A DNA stretch of 11,373 nucleotides from NCBI GenBank assembly GCA_947479995.1, contig CANKBT010000076.1, positions 1 to 11,373 on the forward strand, written 5' to 3'. This stretch comes from Frankiaceae bacterium (GTDB taxonomy: Bacteria; Actinomycetota; Actinomycetes; Mycobacteriales; SCTD01). Position 1 is the stretch's first letter. Each line of letters starts with the position of its first letter. The notes below the pieces were generated by a model. The model did not search any database and was not told where the DNA came from. It saw only the letters and a list, made by a program, of their open reading frames with translations. Position numbers and translations under genes: made by a program. Positions 1-6,171 of the stretch are shown piece by piece.

Positions 1-2
1 AC

Positions 3-128
3 GACCACCCGCACGACCACGACCACCCGCACGACCACGACCACCCGCACGACCACGACCACCCGCACGACCACGACCACCCGCACGACCACGACCACCC
101 GCACGACCACGACCACCCGCACGACCAC
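3..128 (+). repeat. 18-bp perfect tandem repeat, seven copies, coding for DHPHDH
   Basis: Seven identical head-to-tail copies of gaccacccgcacgaccac run from 3 to 128. The two bases before them fit the end of another copy, so the array probably continues past the left edge. The unit is a multiple of three and lies in frame inside the NicO transporter, giving Asp-His-Pro-His-Asp-His repeats in the metal-binding loop. There is no base change between copies, which suggests recent expansion or ongoing homogenisation by slippage. Confidence 0.95.
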
Positions 129-575
129 GCGCACGACGGCGGGCTGGCCGTGCAGGCGCCGCCCGCCCGCGCCGTCGCGGCGGCCCCCGTCGTCCACAGC
201 CACGGCGGCCGCACCCACGCGCACGCGCCGCTCGACGACCGGCCGCTCGGCTGGCGCTCGCTCGCGGCGATGGGCCTGGCCGGCGGGCTCGTGCCGTCGC
301 CGTCCGCCCTCGTCGTGCTGCTGGGGGCGTCCGCGCTCGGCCGCACGTGGTTCGGCGTCGTGCTCGTCCTCTGCTACGGCGTCGGCATGGCGCTCACCCT
401 GACCGCGGCCGGCCTGCTGCTGCTGCGCACGCAGGCGTTCCTGCTCGAGCGCGGCCTGGCCATCGGCCCCGGCACCCGTCTCGGCCGGGCGCTGCCCGTC
501 GTGACCGCCGCCGTCGTGGTGGTCGTCGGCGTCGTGCTCGTGGTCCGCGGGCTGCTCACCGCCGGCGACCTGTAG
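3..575 (+). CDS. NicO/RcnA-family nickel/cobalt transporter, C-terminal part (5' end outside window)
   Basis: Integral membrane transporter of the NicO family (RcnA/NixA/HoxN-like), expected to move Ni2+ or Co2+ across the cytoplasmic membrane; direction (efflux or uptake) cannot be told. The frame is open through the left edge, so the start is not seen. About 190 codons are visible. They begin with a His/Asp/Pro-rich loop of seven DHPHDH units, then a second His cluster (HSHGGRTHAHAP), then three hydrophobic segments: around GLAGGLVPSPSALVVLLGAS, LVLCYGVGMALTLTAAG, and VVTAAVVVVVGVVLVVRG. The GLVPSPSA and GVGMALT motifs are typical of the second half of NicO proteins, where a His-rich loop separates two bundles of helices. 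A GTG at 150 could be read as a start, but the His-rich frame upstream is continuous and fits the family, so an internal start is unlikely. It ends 35 bp before the next gene, which runs the same way. Confidence 0.82.
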   Translation, partial: DHPHDHDHPHDHDHPHDHDHPHDHDHPHDHDHPHDHDHPHDHAHDGGLAVQAPPARAVAAAPVVHSHGGRTHAHAPLDDRPLGWRSLAAMGLAGGLVPSPSALVVLLGASALGRTWFGVVLVLCYGVGMALTLTAAGLLLLRTQAFLLERGLAIGPGTRLGRALPVVTAAVVVVVGVVLVVRGLLTAGDL

Positions 576-610
576 GCCCGCCGCCGCCGCGGCGGCGTGG
601 CGGGACCGCG

Positions 611-2461
611 GTGTCCGAGGGCCGTCCTAGCGTCCGGGACATGCTCGCCAGCGCGCCCCGACCCCCCGCTCCCCGGCCCCTCCCGGTGGCGGTGCAGGGC
701 ACGTTCGACGAGCTCGGCACCCCGCTGCGCGACCTCACGTTCGTCGTCGTCGACCTCGAGACCACCGGCGGCTCGGCCGCCACCGAGAGCATCACCGAGA
801 TCGGCGCGGTCAAGGTGCGCGGCGGGGAGGTGCTCGGCGAGTTCCAGACGCTGGTCAACCCCTCGCAGGCGATCCCGCCGTTCATCGCCGTGCTCACCGG
901 CATCACCGACGCGATGGTCGCGGGCGCCCCCCGGCTCGACCAGGCGCTGCCGGCCTTCCTCGAGTTCAGCCGCGGGGCGGTGCTCGTGGCGCACAACGCG
1001 CCCTTCGACCTCGGCTTCCTGCGCGTCGGGTGCGAGCGGCTCGGGCTGGAGTGGCCGGCGCCCGACTCGCTCGACACCGCGCGCCTCGCGCGCCGGATGC
1101 TCACCCGCGACGAGGCGCCGAACTGCAAGCTCAGCACGCTCGCGCGGCTGTTCCGCACCCGCACCGAGCCGTGCCACCGCGCCCTGGCCGACGCCCAGGC
1201 CACCGTCGACGTGCTGCACGGGCTGCTCGAGCGGGTCGGCGGCCTCGGCGTGCACAGCCTCGAGGAGCTGCGCACCTTCTCGGCGCAGGTCACGCCGGAG
1301 CAGCGCCGCAAGCGCCACCTCGCCGACGCGCTGCCCCGCGAGCCGGGCGTCTACCTGTTCCGCGACCGGCAGGGCCGGGTCCTCTACGTCGGCAAGAGCG
1401 TCGACCTGCGCAGCCGGGTCCGCACCTACTTCACGGCCTCGGAGATGCGCACCCGCATGGCCGAGATGGTGGCGTGCGCCGAGCGCGTCGACCCGGTCGT
1501 CTGCGCGACGCCGCTCGAGGCCGAGGTCCGCGAGCTGCGCCTCATCGCCGAGCACCGCCCGAAGTACAACCGGCGCAGCCGCTTCCCCGAGCGCGCGGTG
1601 TGGGTCAAGCTCACCGCCGAGGCCTTCCCCCGGCTGTCGCTCGTGCGCAAGGTCGCCGACGACGAGCGCGCCGGCGCGGCCTACCTCGGCCCGTTCTCCT
1701 CGCAGCGCACCGCCGAGCTCGCGATGGCGGCCGTGCACGAGGCCATCCCGCTGCGCCAGTGCACCGCCCGGCTGTCGCCGCGCCGCCCGACGAGCGCCTG
1801 CGTGCTCGCCGAGATGGGCCGCTGCGGCGCCCCGTGCCTCGGCGTCGAGGGCGGCGGCGAGGACGTCGGCACCTACGCGCTGCACGCCGAGGCCTTCCGC
1901 CGCGCGGTGCTCGCCGACCCGAAGGCCGTCGTCGACCGGCTCACCGGCCGCCTGGCCGCGCTCGCCGGCACCGAGCGCTACGAGGACGCCGCCGCGGCGC
2001 GCGACCGGCTCACCGCCTTCGTGCGCACCGCCGCGCGCGGGCAGCGCATGCGGGCGCTCACCCGCGTGCCGCAGCTCGTCGCGGCCCGCCCGACCGCCGA
2101 CCTCGGCTGGGAGGTCGCCGTCGTCCGCCACGGCCGGCTGGTCGCCGCGGGCACCATCCCGCGCGGCGCGCACCCGGCGCCCTACGTCGACGCGCTCGTC
2201 GCCACCGCCGAGACGGTGCTGCCCGGCCCGGGCCCGCTGCCGGCCGCGCACGCCGAGGAGGTCGAGTGCGTGCTGCGCTGGCTGGAGCGCGACGGCACCC
2301 GGCTCGTCCGCCTGGAGGGCGAGCTCGCCTCCCCCGCCTTCGGCGCCGGCGGCCAGCGCGCCTGGCTCGAGGTGGTCGAGCAGGGCCGCGCGGCCGCCGC
2401 GCCCTTCGCCGACCGGCGCGGCCTGCGCCCGGTCAGCCGCCCGGCGCGTGCGAGCGCCTGA
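611..2461 (+). CDS. DEDDh 3'-5' exonuclease fused to UvrC-like GIY-YIG nuclease module
   Basis: Predicted DNA-repair nuclease with two catalytic modules in 616 residues. Residues about 40-205 are a DnaQ/epsilon-type DEDDh exonuclease: D48 and E50 (DLETTG), D133 (NAPFD), H189 and D194 (HRALAD). Residues about 240-325 are a GIY-YIG domain like the N-terminus of UvrC/Cho: G246-V-Y248, Y259-V-G261-K-S, and the catalytic glutamate E308 in the UvrC-like block ending EHRPKYN. Four cysteines (C384, C397, C405, C409) have spacing x12-x7-x3, close to the UvrC cysteine set that binds an Fe-S cluster in E. coli UvrC. A UVR-type motif (ERYEDAAAARDRL) lies near residues 443-475. The UvrC C-terminal RNase H-like nuclease and HhH domains are missing, so only one incision site would be expected, as in Cho. 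The same architecture occurs in M. tuberculosis Rv2191. The GTG at 611 is taken as start; ATG 641 (10 codons in) is an alternative, preceded by a TANNNT box. Both keep all domains. Confidence 0.9.
   Translation: MSEGRPSVRDMLASAPRPPAPRPLPVAVQGTFDELGTPLRDLTFVVVDLETTGGSAATESITEIGAVKVRGGEVLGEFQTLVNPSQAIPPFIAVLTGITDAMVAGAPRLDQALPAFLEFSRGAVLVAHNAPFDLGFLRVGCERLGLEWPAPDSLDTARLARRMLTRDEAPNCKLSTLARLFRTRTEPCHRALADAQATVDVLHGLLERVGGLGVHSLEELRTFSAQVTPEQRRKRHLADALPREPGVYLFRDRQGRVLYVGKSVDLRSRVRTYFTASEMRTRMAEMVACAERVDPVVCATPLEAEVRELRLIAEHRPKYNRRSRFPERAVWVKLTAEAFPRLSLVRKVADDERAGAAYLGPFSSQRTAELAMAAVHEAIPLRQCTARLSPRRPTSACVLAEMGRCGAPCLGVEGGGEDVGTYALHAEAFRRAVLADPKAVVDRLTGRLAALAGTERYEDAAAARDRLTAFVRTAARGQRMRALTRVPQLVAARPTADLGWEVAVVRHGRLVAAGTIPRGAHPAPYVDALVATAETVLPGPGPLPAAHAEEVECVLRWLERDGTRLVRLEGELASPAFGAGGQRAWLEVVEQGRAAAAPFADRRGLRPVSRPARASA
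628..633 (+). promoter_or_regulatory. Candidate -10 box (TAGCGT) 7 nt before ATG 641
   Basis: TAGCGT fits the actinobacterial TANNNT -10 pattern and lies 7 nt upstream of the in-frame ATG at 641. This spacing would give a leaderless transcript starting at that ATG, making the nuclease 606 rather than 616 residues. No convincing -35 is seen, and a chance match is possible. Confidence 0.3.
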
Positions 2462-2482
2462 GGGCCGAGGCGTCCGGCCCCG

Positions 2483-2536
2483 CACGCACGACGAGCGCGG
2501 CACCCGCTCGGGGTGCCGCGCTCGTGGTCGTGCGTG
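2483..2536. terminator. Long hairpin between convergent genes, probable bidirectional terminator
   Basis: The arms 2483-2505 and 2511-2536 pair over 23 bp: 10 bp (cacgcacgac with gtcgtgcgtg) plus 13 bp (gagcgcggcaccc with gggtgccgcgctc), interrupted by a 3-nt bulge at 2524-2526. The loop is 5 nt (2506-2510). It lies between the stop of the exonuclease gene (2461) and the stop of the convergent YiaA/YiaB gene (2559). There is no T-run, as is common for terminators in high-GC actinomycetes. Confidence 0.72.
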
Positions 2537-2558
2537 TCGTCGGGTCGGGTGTCGGGGG

Positions 2559-2867
2559 TCAGAGGGTCGGGGCGCCGGCGAGCGGCTTGACGGCGAAGGG
2601 GTCGTGCTCGGCGATGAGCCGCTCGATCCGGGCCTCGTCGACGCGCACCCGCACGGTCGAGGCCTCCTGCTGGTCGCGCACGCACTTGGCGAGCGTGAAG
2701 GTCGAGGTCACCAGGTAGAGCGAGCCGAGGGCGAGGAAGGCCCGGACCCACGGGTCGACGGGCAGGTAGGCGATCCCGATCCCGACGGCGAGCATCGCGA
2801 CGCCGAACGAGATCGCGGCCTGCAGGTAGAAGGCGGCGGTGTTCCTGGACAGCTCCGGTGTGGTCAT
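2559..2867 (-). CDS. YiaA/YiaB-family small membrane protein
   Basis: 102-residue protein with two closely spaced hydrophobic helices (about residues 10-33 and 40-63) and a charged C-terminal tail (about 64-102). The block NTAAFYLQAAISFGVAMLAV, followed by IAYLPVDPWVRAFLALG and FTLAKCVRD, matches the YiaA/YiaB two-helix domain, a family of inner-membrane proteins without an assigned biochemical role. The ATG at 2867 was chosen because it begins just before the conserved domain; the frame stays open upstream to 2963, but that extension is low-complexity and would overlap the divergent gene. No strong ribosome binding site is seen (ctggactgcaccc before ATG). The gene converges with the exonuclease gene and diverges from the RAM-domain gene. 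Confidence 0.82.
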   Translation of the reverse strand: MTTPELSRNTAAFYLQAAISFGVAMLAVGIGIAYLPVDPWVRAFLALGSLYLVTSTFTLAKCVRDQQEASTVRVRVDEARIERLIAEHDPFAVKPLAGAPTL

Positions 2868-2922
2868 GGGTGCAGTCCAGCGGCTGCCGGGGCGGGGCGC
2901 CTGAGTAGAGCTGCGCAGGCCC

Positions 2923-2930
2923 GGGGAGGA
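2923..2930 (+). promoter_or_regulatory. Ribosome binding site GGGGAGGA for the RAM-domain gene
   Basis: GGGGAGGA ends 7 nt before the GTG at 2938. It is the clearest Shine-Dalgarno sequence in the window and fixes the start of the first gene of the 2938-4575 run. Confidence 0.8.
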
Positions 2931-2937
2931 TGACGAG

Positions 2938-3219
2938 GTGATCACCGCCATCGTCATGGTCAAGGCCGCGGTCGACCGGATCCCCGAGGTGGCCGCCGCG
3001 CTGGCCGAGCTCGACGGCGTCAGCGAGGTCTACTCGGTCACCGGCGACACCGACCTCATCGCGCTGGTGCGCGTGCGCCGGCACGAGCAGCTGGCCGACG
3101 TCATCGCCGGTCGGCTCAACAAGGTCGACGGCGTCCGCGAGACGCAGACCCACATCGCCTTCCAGGCGTACAGCCGGCACGACCTGGAGTCCACCTTCGA
3201 CCTGGGGGTCGAGCCGTGA
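2938..3219 (+). CDS. Stand-alone Lrp/AsnC ligand-binding (RAM) domain protein
   Basis: 93-residue protein made only of the effector-binding/oligomerisation domain of Lrp/AsnC regulators, with no helix-turn-helix. The sequence shows the usual beta-alpha-beta-beta-alpha-beta order: ITAIVMVKAA, IPEVAAALAELDGVSEVYSV, TGDTDLIALVRV (the conserved G-D-x-D turn), then a helix and a final strand. Free RAM proteins form dimers or higher rings that bind amino acids or other small molecules; whether this one partners a DNA-binding Lrp elsewhere cannot be seen. The GTG start has a strong ribosome binding site. Its stop overlaps the next start (GTGA at 3216-3219), so it is translationally coupled to the hydroquinone reductase-like gene and heads a three-gene run. 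Confidence 0.88.
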   Translation: MITAIVMVKAAVDRIPEVAAALAELDGVSEVYSVTGDTDLIALVRVRRHEQLADVIAGRLNKVDGVRETQTHIAFQAYSRHDLESTFDLGVEP

Positions 3220-4127
3220 CCGCGCAGTTCGCCAAGGAGGCCGGCGCCAAGGGCGAGTTCGTCCGGCAGCCCAACCGCTTCACCGAGCGCCTCACGACCC
3301 CCGAGGCCGGGCGCTACGTCCTCTACGTCTGCCTCGCGTGCCCCTGGGCGCACCGCTCGGTGATCGTGCGGCGCCTGCTCGGCCTCGAGGACGCGATCGC
3401 GCTGCGCGTCGTCGACCCGCTGCGCGACGAGCGCGGCTGGCGCTTCACGCTCGACGAGGGCGGCGTCGACCCGGTGACGGGCGCCCGCTTCGCCATGGAG
3501 CTCTACCGCCGCTCGGACCCGGAGTTCGACGGCCGCGCGACCGTGCCGTTCGTCTGGGACACCGCCGAGGAGCGGATCGTCACCAACGACTACCCGCAGA
3601 TCACCCTCGACCTCGACACCGCCTGGGCCCCGCTCCACCGCGACGGCGCGCCGGACCTCTACCCCGAGCGCCTGCGGGCGGAGATCGACGAGGTGGCCGA
3701 GGCCAACTTCCACGCCGTCAACAACGGCGTCTACAAGTGCGGCTTCGCCACGACGCAGGAGGCGTACGAGGAGGCGTTCGACGCGCTGTTCGCCCGCCTC
3801 GACGAGCTCGACCGGCTGCTCGCCGGCCAGCGCTACCTCGTCGGCGGCCAGCTCACCGAGGCCGACGTGCGGCTCTACACGACGCTCGTGCGCTTCGACG
3901 CGGCATACCACGGCCACTTCAAGTGCAACGAGCGCAAGCTCACCGAGTACGCGCACCTGTGGCCGTACGCCCGCGACCTGTTCCAGACGCCGGGCTTCGG
4001 CGACACCACCGACTTCGCGCACATCAAGGCGCACTACTACGCCACGCACGAGCAGATCAACCCGACGCGGATCGTCCCCAAGGGCCCGGACCTCGCCGGC
4101 TGGTCGGTGCCGCACGGGCGCGGCTGA
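3216..4127 (+). CDS. Xi-class (glutathionyl-)hydroquinone reductase-like thiol transferase
   Basis: 303-residue cytosolic protein of the YqjG/ECM4/PcpF family, which reductively removes a thiol from S-conjugated hydroquinones. The N-terminal thioredoxin-like domain carries the catalytic cysteine C42 in ACPWAHR. The C-terminal helical domain has family blocks NNGVYKCGFA (169-178), RYLVGGQLTEADVRL (206-220), TTLVRFD (222-228), HFKCN (234-238) and INPTRI (281-286). Length is near the family norm. Actinomycetes normally use mycothiol instead of glutathione. Consistent with that, the position of the usual NESSE-type glutathione contact reads NDYPQ (124-128), so the true co-substrate may be mycothiol (inference). 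Starts on a GTG overlapping the previous stop by 4 bp; the next gene begins 1 bp after its stop. Confidence 0.85.
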   Translation: MTAQFAKEAGAKGEFVRQPNRFTERLTTPEAGRYVLYVCLACPWAHRSVIVRRLLGLEDAIALRVVDPLRDERGWRFTLDEGGVDPVTGARFAMELYRRSDPEFDGRATVPFVWDTAEERIVTNDYPQITLDLDTAWAPLHRDGAPDLYPERLRAEIDEVAEANFHAVNNGVYKCGFATTQEAYEEAFDALFARLDELDRLLAGQRYLVGGQLTEADVRLYTTLVRFDAAYHGHFKCNERKLTEYAHLWPYARDLFQTPGFGDTTDFAHIKAHYYATHEQINPTRIVPKGPDLAGWSVPHGRG

Positions 4128-4128
4128 C

Positions 4129-4575
4129 GTGCGGCCGCACGACCTCGGGCTCGACGACCCGGTCTGGGAGCGCGCCCTGCCGGTGCTGCAGGAGCTGCGG
4201 CCGCACCTCACCGCCGCGCAGCGCCGCGCGGTGCAGGCCGAGGGGGCGCCGCAGGGGCTGCGCTTCACCGCCCTGCTCGACGGCGCGGGTGAAGGCGGGG
4301 GCGACGCCGGCGCGGTGCTCGCCGTCGCCGGCTGGCGGCTCATGGCGATGACCACGAGCGGGCGGTCGCTCTACGTCGACGACCTCGTCACGACGGCGAC
4401 CCGGCGCAGCACCGGCGCCGGGCAGGCGCTGCTCGCCGAGCTGGAGCGGCGCGCCCGCGCGGCCGGCTGCACGCGGCTGGCCCTCGACAGCGGCGTGCAC
4501 CGCTTCGAGGCCCACCGCTTCTACCTGCGCGAGCGCATGCGCATCGCCGCGCACCACTTCGAGAAGGACCTCTAG
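4129..4575 (+). CDS. GNAT-family N-acetyltransferase
   Basis: 148-residue protein with a GNAT fold in its C-terminal two thirds. Strand beta4 (SLYVDDLVTT) is followed by the acetyl-CoA pyrophosphate-binding loop RRSTGAGQALL (fits R/Q-x-x-G-x-G/A), helix alpha3, the strand CTRLALDSGV, and the terminal block RFEAHRFYLRERM. A small Gly-rich insertion (about residues 50-60) splits the early strands. Substrate is unknown. The GTG start is 1 bp after the reductase stop, so coupling is likely and it is probably the last gene of the run. Its TAG stop overlaps the TAG stop of trpD on the other strand. Confidence 0.82.
   Translation: MRPHDLGLDDPVWERALPVLQELRPHLTAAQRRAVQAEGAPQGLRFTALLDGAGEGGGDAGAVLAVAGWRLMAMTTSGRSLYVDDLVTTATRRSTGAGQALLAELERRARAAGCTRLALDSGVHRFEAHRFYLRERMRIAAHHFEKDL
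4572..4575. other. CTAG palindrome shared by two convergent stop codons
   Basis: The palindrome CTAG gives the TAG stop of the GNAT gene (4573-4575, +) and the TAG stop of trpD (4574-4572, -). The two coding regions thus overlap tail to tail by 4 bp with no space for a conventional terminator between them. Confidence 0.95.
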
Positions 4576-5618
4576 GCGCGCAGCGCCTGCGACACCGCCA
4601 GCCAGCGCTCGAGCACGTCGGCCGCGCCCCCGCCGTCCAGGGCCGCGGTCGCGCGGTCGAGCCCGCCGCGCAGCCGCTCGACGAGGGGCCCGTCGCCGCC
4701 CTCGTGCGCGGCGACCGCCGCGGCGGCGTTGAGGAGCGTGGCGTCGCGCACCGGGCCCTGCTCGCCGTCGAGCAGCCGGCGGGCGACGTCGGCGTTGTGC
4801 GCGGCGTCGCCGCCGCGCAGGTCGGCCAGCGTCGCCGGTGCGAGGCCGAGGTCCGACGGGTCGAAGCGCTCCTGCTGCACCGCTCCCCCGTGCACGACCC
4901 ACACGGTCGACGGGCCGGTGGTGGTCAGCTCGTCGAGGCCGTCCTCGCCGCGGAAGACGAGGGCGTCCGCGCCCCGGGCGGCCAGCACGCCGGCCATCAC
5001 CGGGGCCAGGCGGGCGTCCGAGACCCCGACCGCCTGGCACGCCGGGCGCGCCGGGTTGGTCAGCGGGCCGAGCACGTTGAAGACGGTGGCGACGCCGAGC
5101 TCGCGGCGGGTCGGGCCGGTGTGGCGCATGCCCGGGTGGAAGACGGGCGCGAAGCAGAAGGCGATGCCCGCCTCGGCCAGGCACGGGCCGATCGCCGCGG
5201 GCGGCAGGTCGACGACGACGCCGAGGGCCTCGAGCACGTCGGCCGAGCCGGACGTCGAGGACGCCGCCCGGTTGCCGTGCTTGACGACCGGGATGCCCGC
5301 GCCGGCGACGACGAGCGCCGCCATGGTGGAGATGTTGACGGTGCCGGAGCGGTCGCCGCCGGTGCCGCAGGTGTCGACGACCCGGCCGGGCACCGCCACC
5401 TCGGCGGCCTCGTCGAGCATGACGTCGACGAGCCCCGCGACCTCCTCGGCCGTCTCGCCCTTGGCGCGCAGCGCGACGACGAAGCCGGCGACCTGCGCCG
5501 ACGTCGCCTCGCCGGTCATCACCTCGCGCATCGCCCAGGCGGCGTCGGCGCGCGTCAGCGCCTCGCCGCGCAGCAGCGCGCTGAGCACGACCGGCCAGCT
5601 GCGGTCCGGTGCCGTCAC
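4572..5618 (-). CDS. trpD: Anthranilate phosphoribosyltransferase
   Basis: 348-residue enzyme of tryptophan synthesis: anthranilate + PRPP gives N-(5-phosphoribosyl)anthranilate + PPi. Family marks are all present: the glycine-rich PRPP loop DTCGTGGDRSGTVNIST (82-98), KHGNRAASSTSGSADVLEALG beginning at K113, the anthranilate-side block RHTGPTRRELGVATVFN (165-181) with LGPLTNPA, and the metal-binding DGLDELTTTGPS (226-237). Length is normal and nothing is broken. The start is a GTG at 5618 with only a weak ribosome binding site. It lies 33 bp after the receiver-protein gene on the same strand, so it may be read from that gene's promoter. Other trp genes are not in the window. A position beside ctaE-qcrCAB is also known in mycobacteria. 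Confidence 0.97.
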   Translation of the reverse strand: MTAPDRSWPVVLSALLRGEALTRADAAWAMREVMTGEATSAQVAGFVVALRAKGETAEEVAGLVDVMLDEAAEVAVPGRVVDTCGTGGDRSGTVNISTMAALVVAGAGIPVVKHGNRAASSTSGSADVLEALGVVVDLPPAAIGPCLAEAGIAFCFAPVFHPGMRHTGPTRRELGVATVFNVLGPLTNPARPACQAVGVSDARLAPVMAGVLAARGADALVFRGEDGLDELTTTGPSTVWVVHGGAVQQERFDPSDLGLAPATLADLRGGDAAHNADVARRLLDGEQGPVRDATLLNAAAAVAAHEGGDGPLVERLRGGLDRATAALDGGGAADVLERWLAVSQALRA

Positions 5619-5651
5619 GGGGCGGCCGTCACGGCGCGGGAGCGGGCGGGC

Positions 5652-6125
5652 TCAGCCGACCGCGCGGCGCACGGGCAGTGCGGCCTCGCGGTGGCGGAGC
5701 ATGTCGACGACGGCGCCGGTGAGCTCCGGGGCGTCGACGGGCAGGGGGACGACGGCGTCGGCGAGCGACCACTGCGCGAGCCACCGGTCGTCCCGCCGGG
5801 CGATGAGCACGAGCGTGGGCGGGCAGTCGCGGATCTCGTCCTTGAGCTGCTTGGACAGCCCGAGGCCGCCGGTCGGCTGCGCCTCGCCGTCGAGCACCAT
5901 GAGGTCGAGGTCACCGGCGTCCGCCGCGGCCACGACCTTGCCGCCGGTGGCGACCTCGACCCACTCGATGCGGCCCAGGTCGGGCGCCGGGCGGCGGCCG
6001 ACGGCGGTGCGCACCGACGCGCGGGTGGCGGCGTCGTCGCTGTAGAGCAGCACCCGGTGCACGCGCGGCGCCGGGCCGGCCGCCTCGGCGGCGGACAGGG
6101 CTGCCTTCACGGGGTGCTCGGCCAT
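5652..6125 (-). CDS. Orphan response-regulator receiver-like protein, partly degenerate
   Basis: 157-residue protein with a single CheY-like receiver fold (about residues 22-145) and no output domain. The acidic pair is D30-D31 (LLYSDD) and the likely phospho-acceptor is D79 (LDLMVLD). Two usual signalling positions appear changed: the Thr/Ser before the alpha4 region aligns with Ala in VLIARRDD (A109), and the conserved Lys before cis-Pro aligns with Leu in VVPLPVD (L128). It may therefore not signal by normal phosphorylation. The first ~20 residues are Ala/Pro-rich. The ATG at 6125 lacks a clear Shine-Dalgarno sequence but has a TAGGGT box 6 nt upstream, fitting a leaderless transcript. trpD follows 33 bp downstream. 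No histidine kinase gene is nearby. The call rests on fold pattern and the acidic residues; the alignment around A109/L128 was made by eye. Confidence 0.72.
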   Translation of the reverse strand: MAEHPVKAALSAAEAAGPAPRVHRVLLYSDDAATRASVRTAVGRRPAPDLGRIEWVEVATGGKVVAAADAGDLDLMVLDGEAQPTGGLGLSKQLKDEIRDCPPTLVLIARRDDRWLAQWSLADAVVPLPVDAPELTGAVVDMLRHREAALPVRRAVG

Positions 6126-6131
6126 GGGGGC

Positions 6132-6137
6132 ACCCTA
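6132..6137 (-). promoter_or_regulatory. -10 box TAGGGT of a likely leaderless promoter (receiver gene, trpD)
   Basis: On the minus strand TAGGGT is followed by exactly 6 nt (GCCCCC) and then the ATG at 6125. It matches TANNNT and sits where transcription would start at the A of the start codon. It falls in the 46-bp gap between the RraB-like gene and the receiver gene. No clear -35 is seen. Confidence 0.55.
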
Positions 6138-6171
6138 CTGACGCGGTCCGCCGGGTACTACTCGGGCGCGG

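Noticed and set aside
3..128. Regular repeat that might be a CRISPR array or origin iterons
   Set aside because: There are no spacers; the units abut, are a multiple of three, and code in frame for His-rich residues of a transporter.
582..597. 16-nt perfect palindrome cgccgccgcggcggcg between the transporter and exonuclease genes
   Set aside because: It has no loop and is made of simple GCC/GGC runs expected by chance at this GC content; too weak to call a terminator or operator.
374..2503. Very long open frames on the minus strand and in other plus frames across the exonuclease gene (e.g. 374-2503 -, 597-2933 +, 1030-2718 +)
   Set aside because: They encode Arg/Ala/Pro-rich low-complexity sequence with no domain, and arise from GC-rich third positions of the real gene.
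3030..4355. Long minus-strand open frame across the RAM, reductase and GNAT genes
   Set aside because: It overlaps three well-supported plus-strand genes and shows no recognisable domain.
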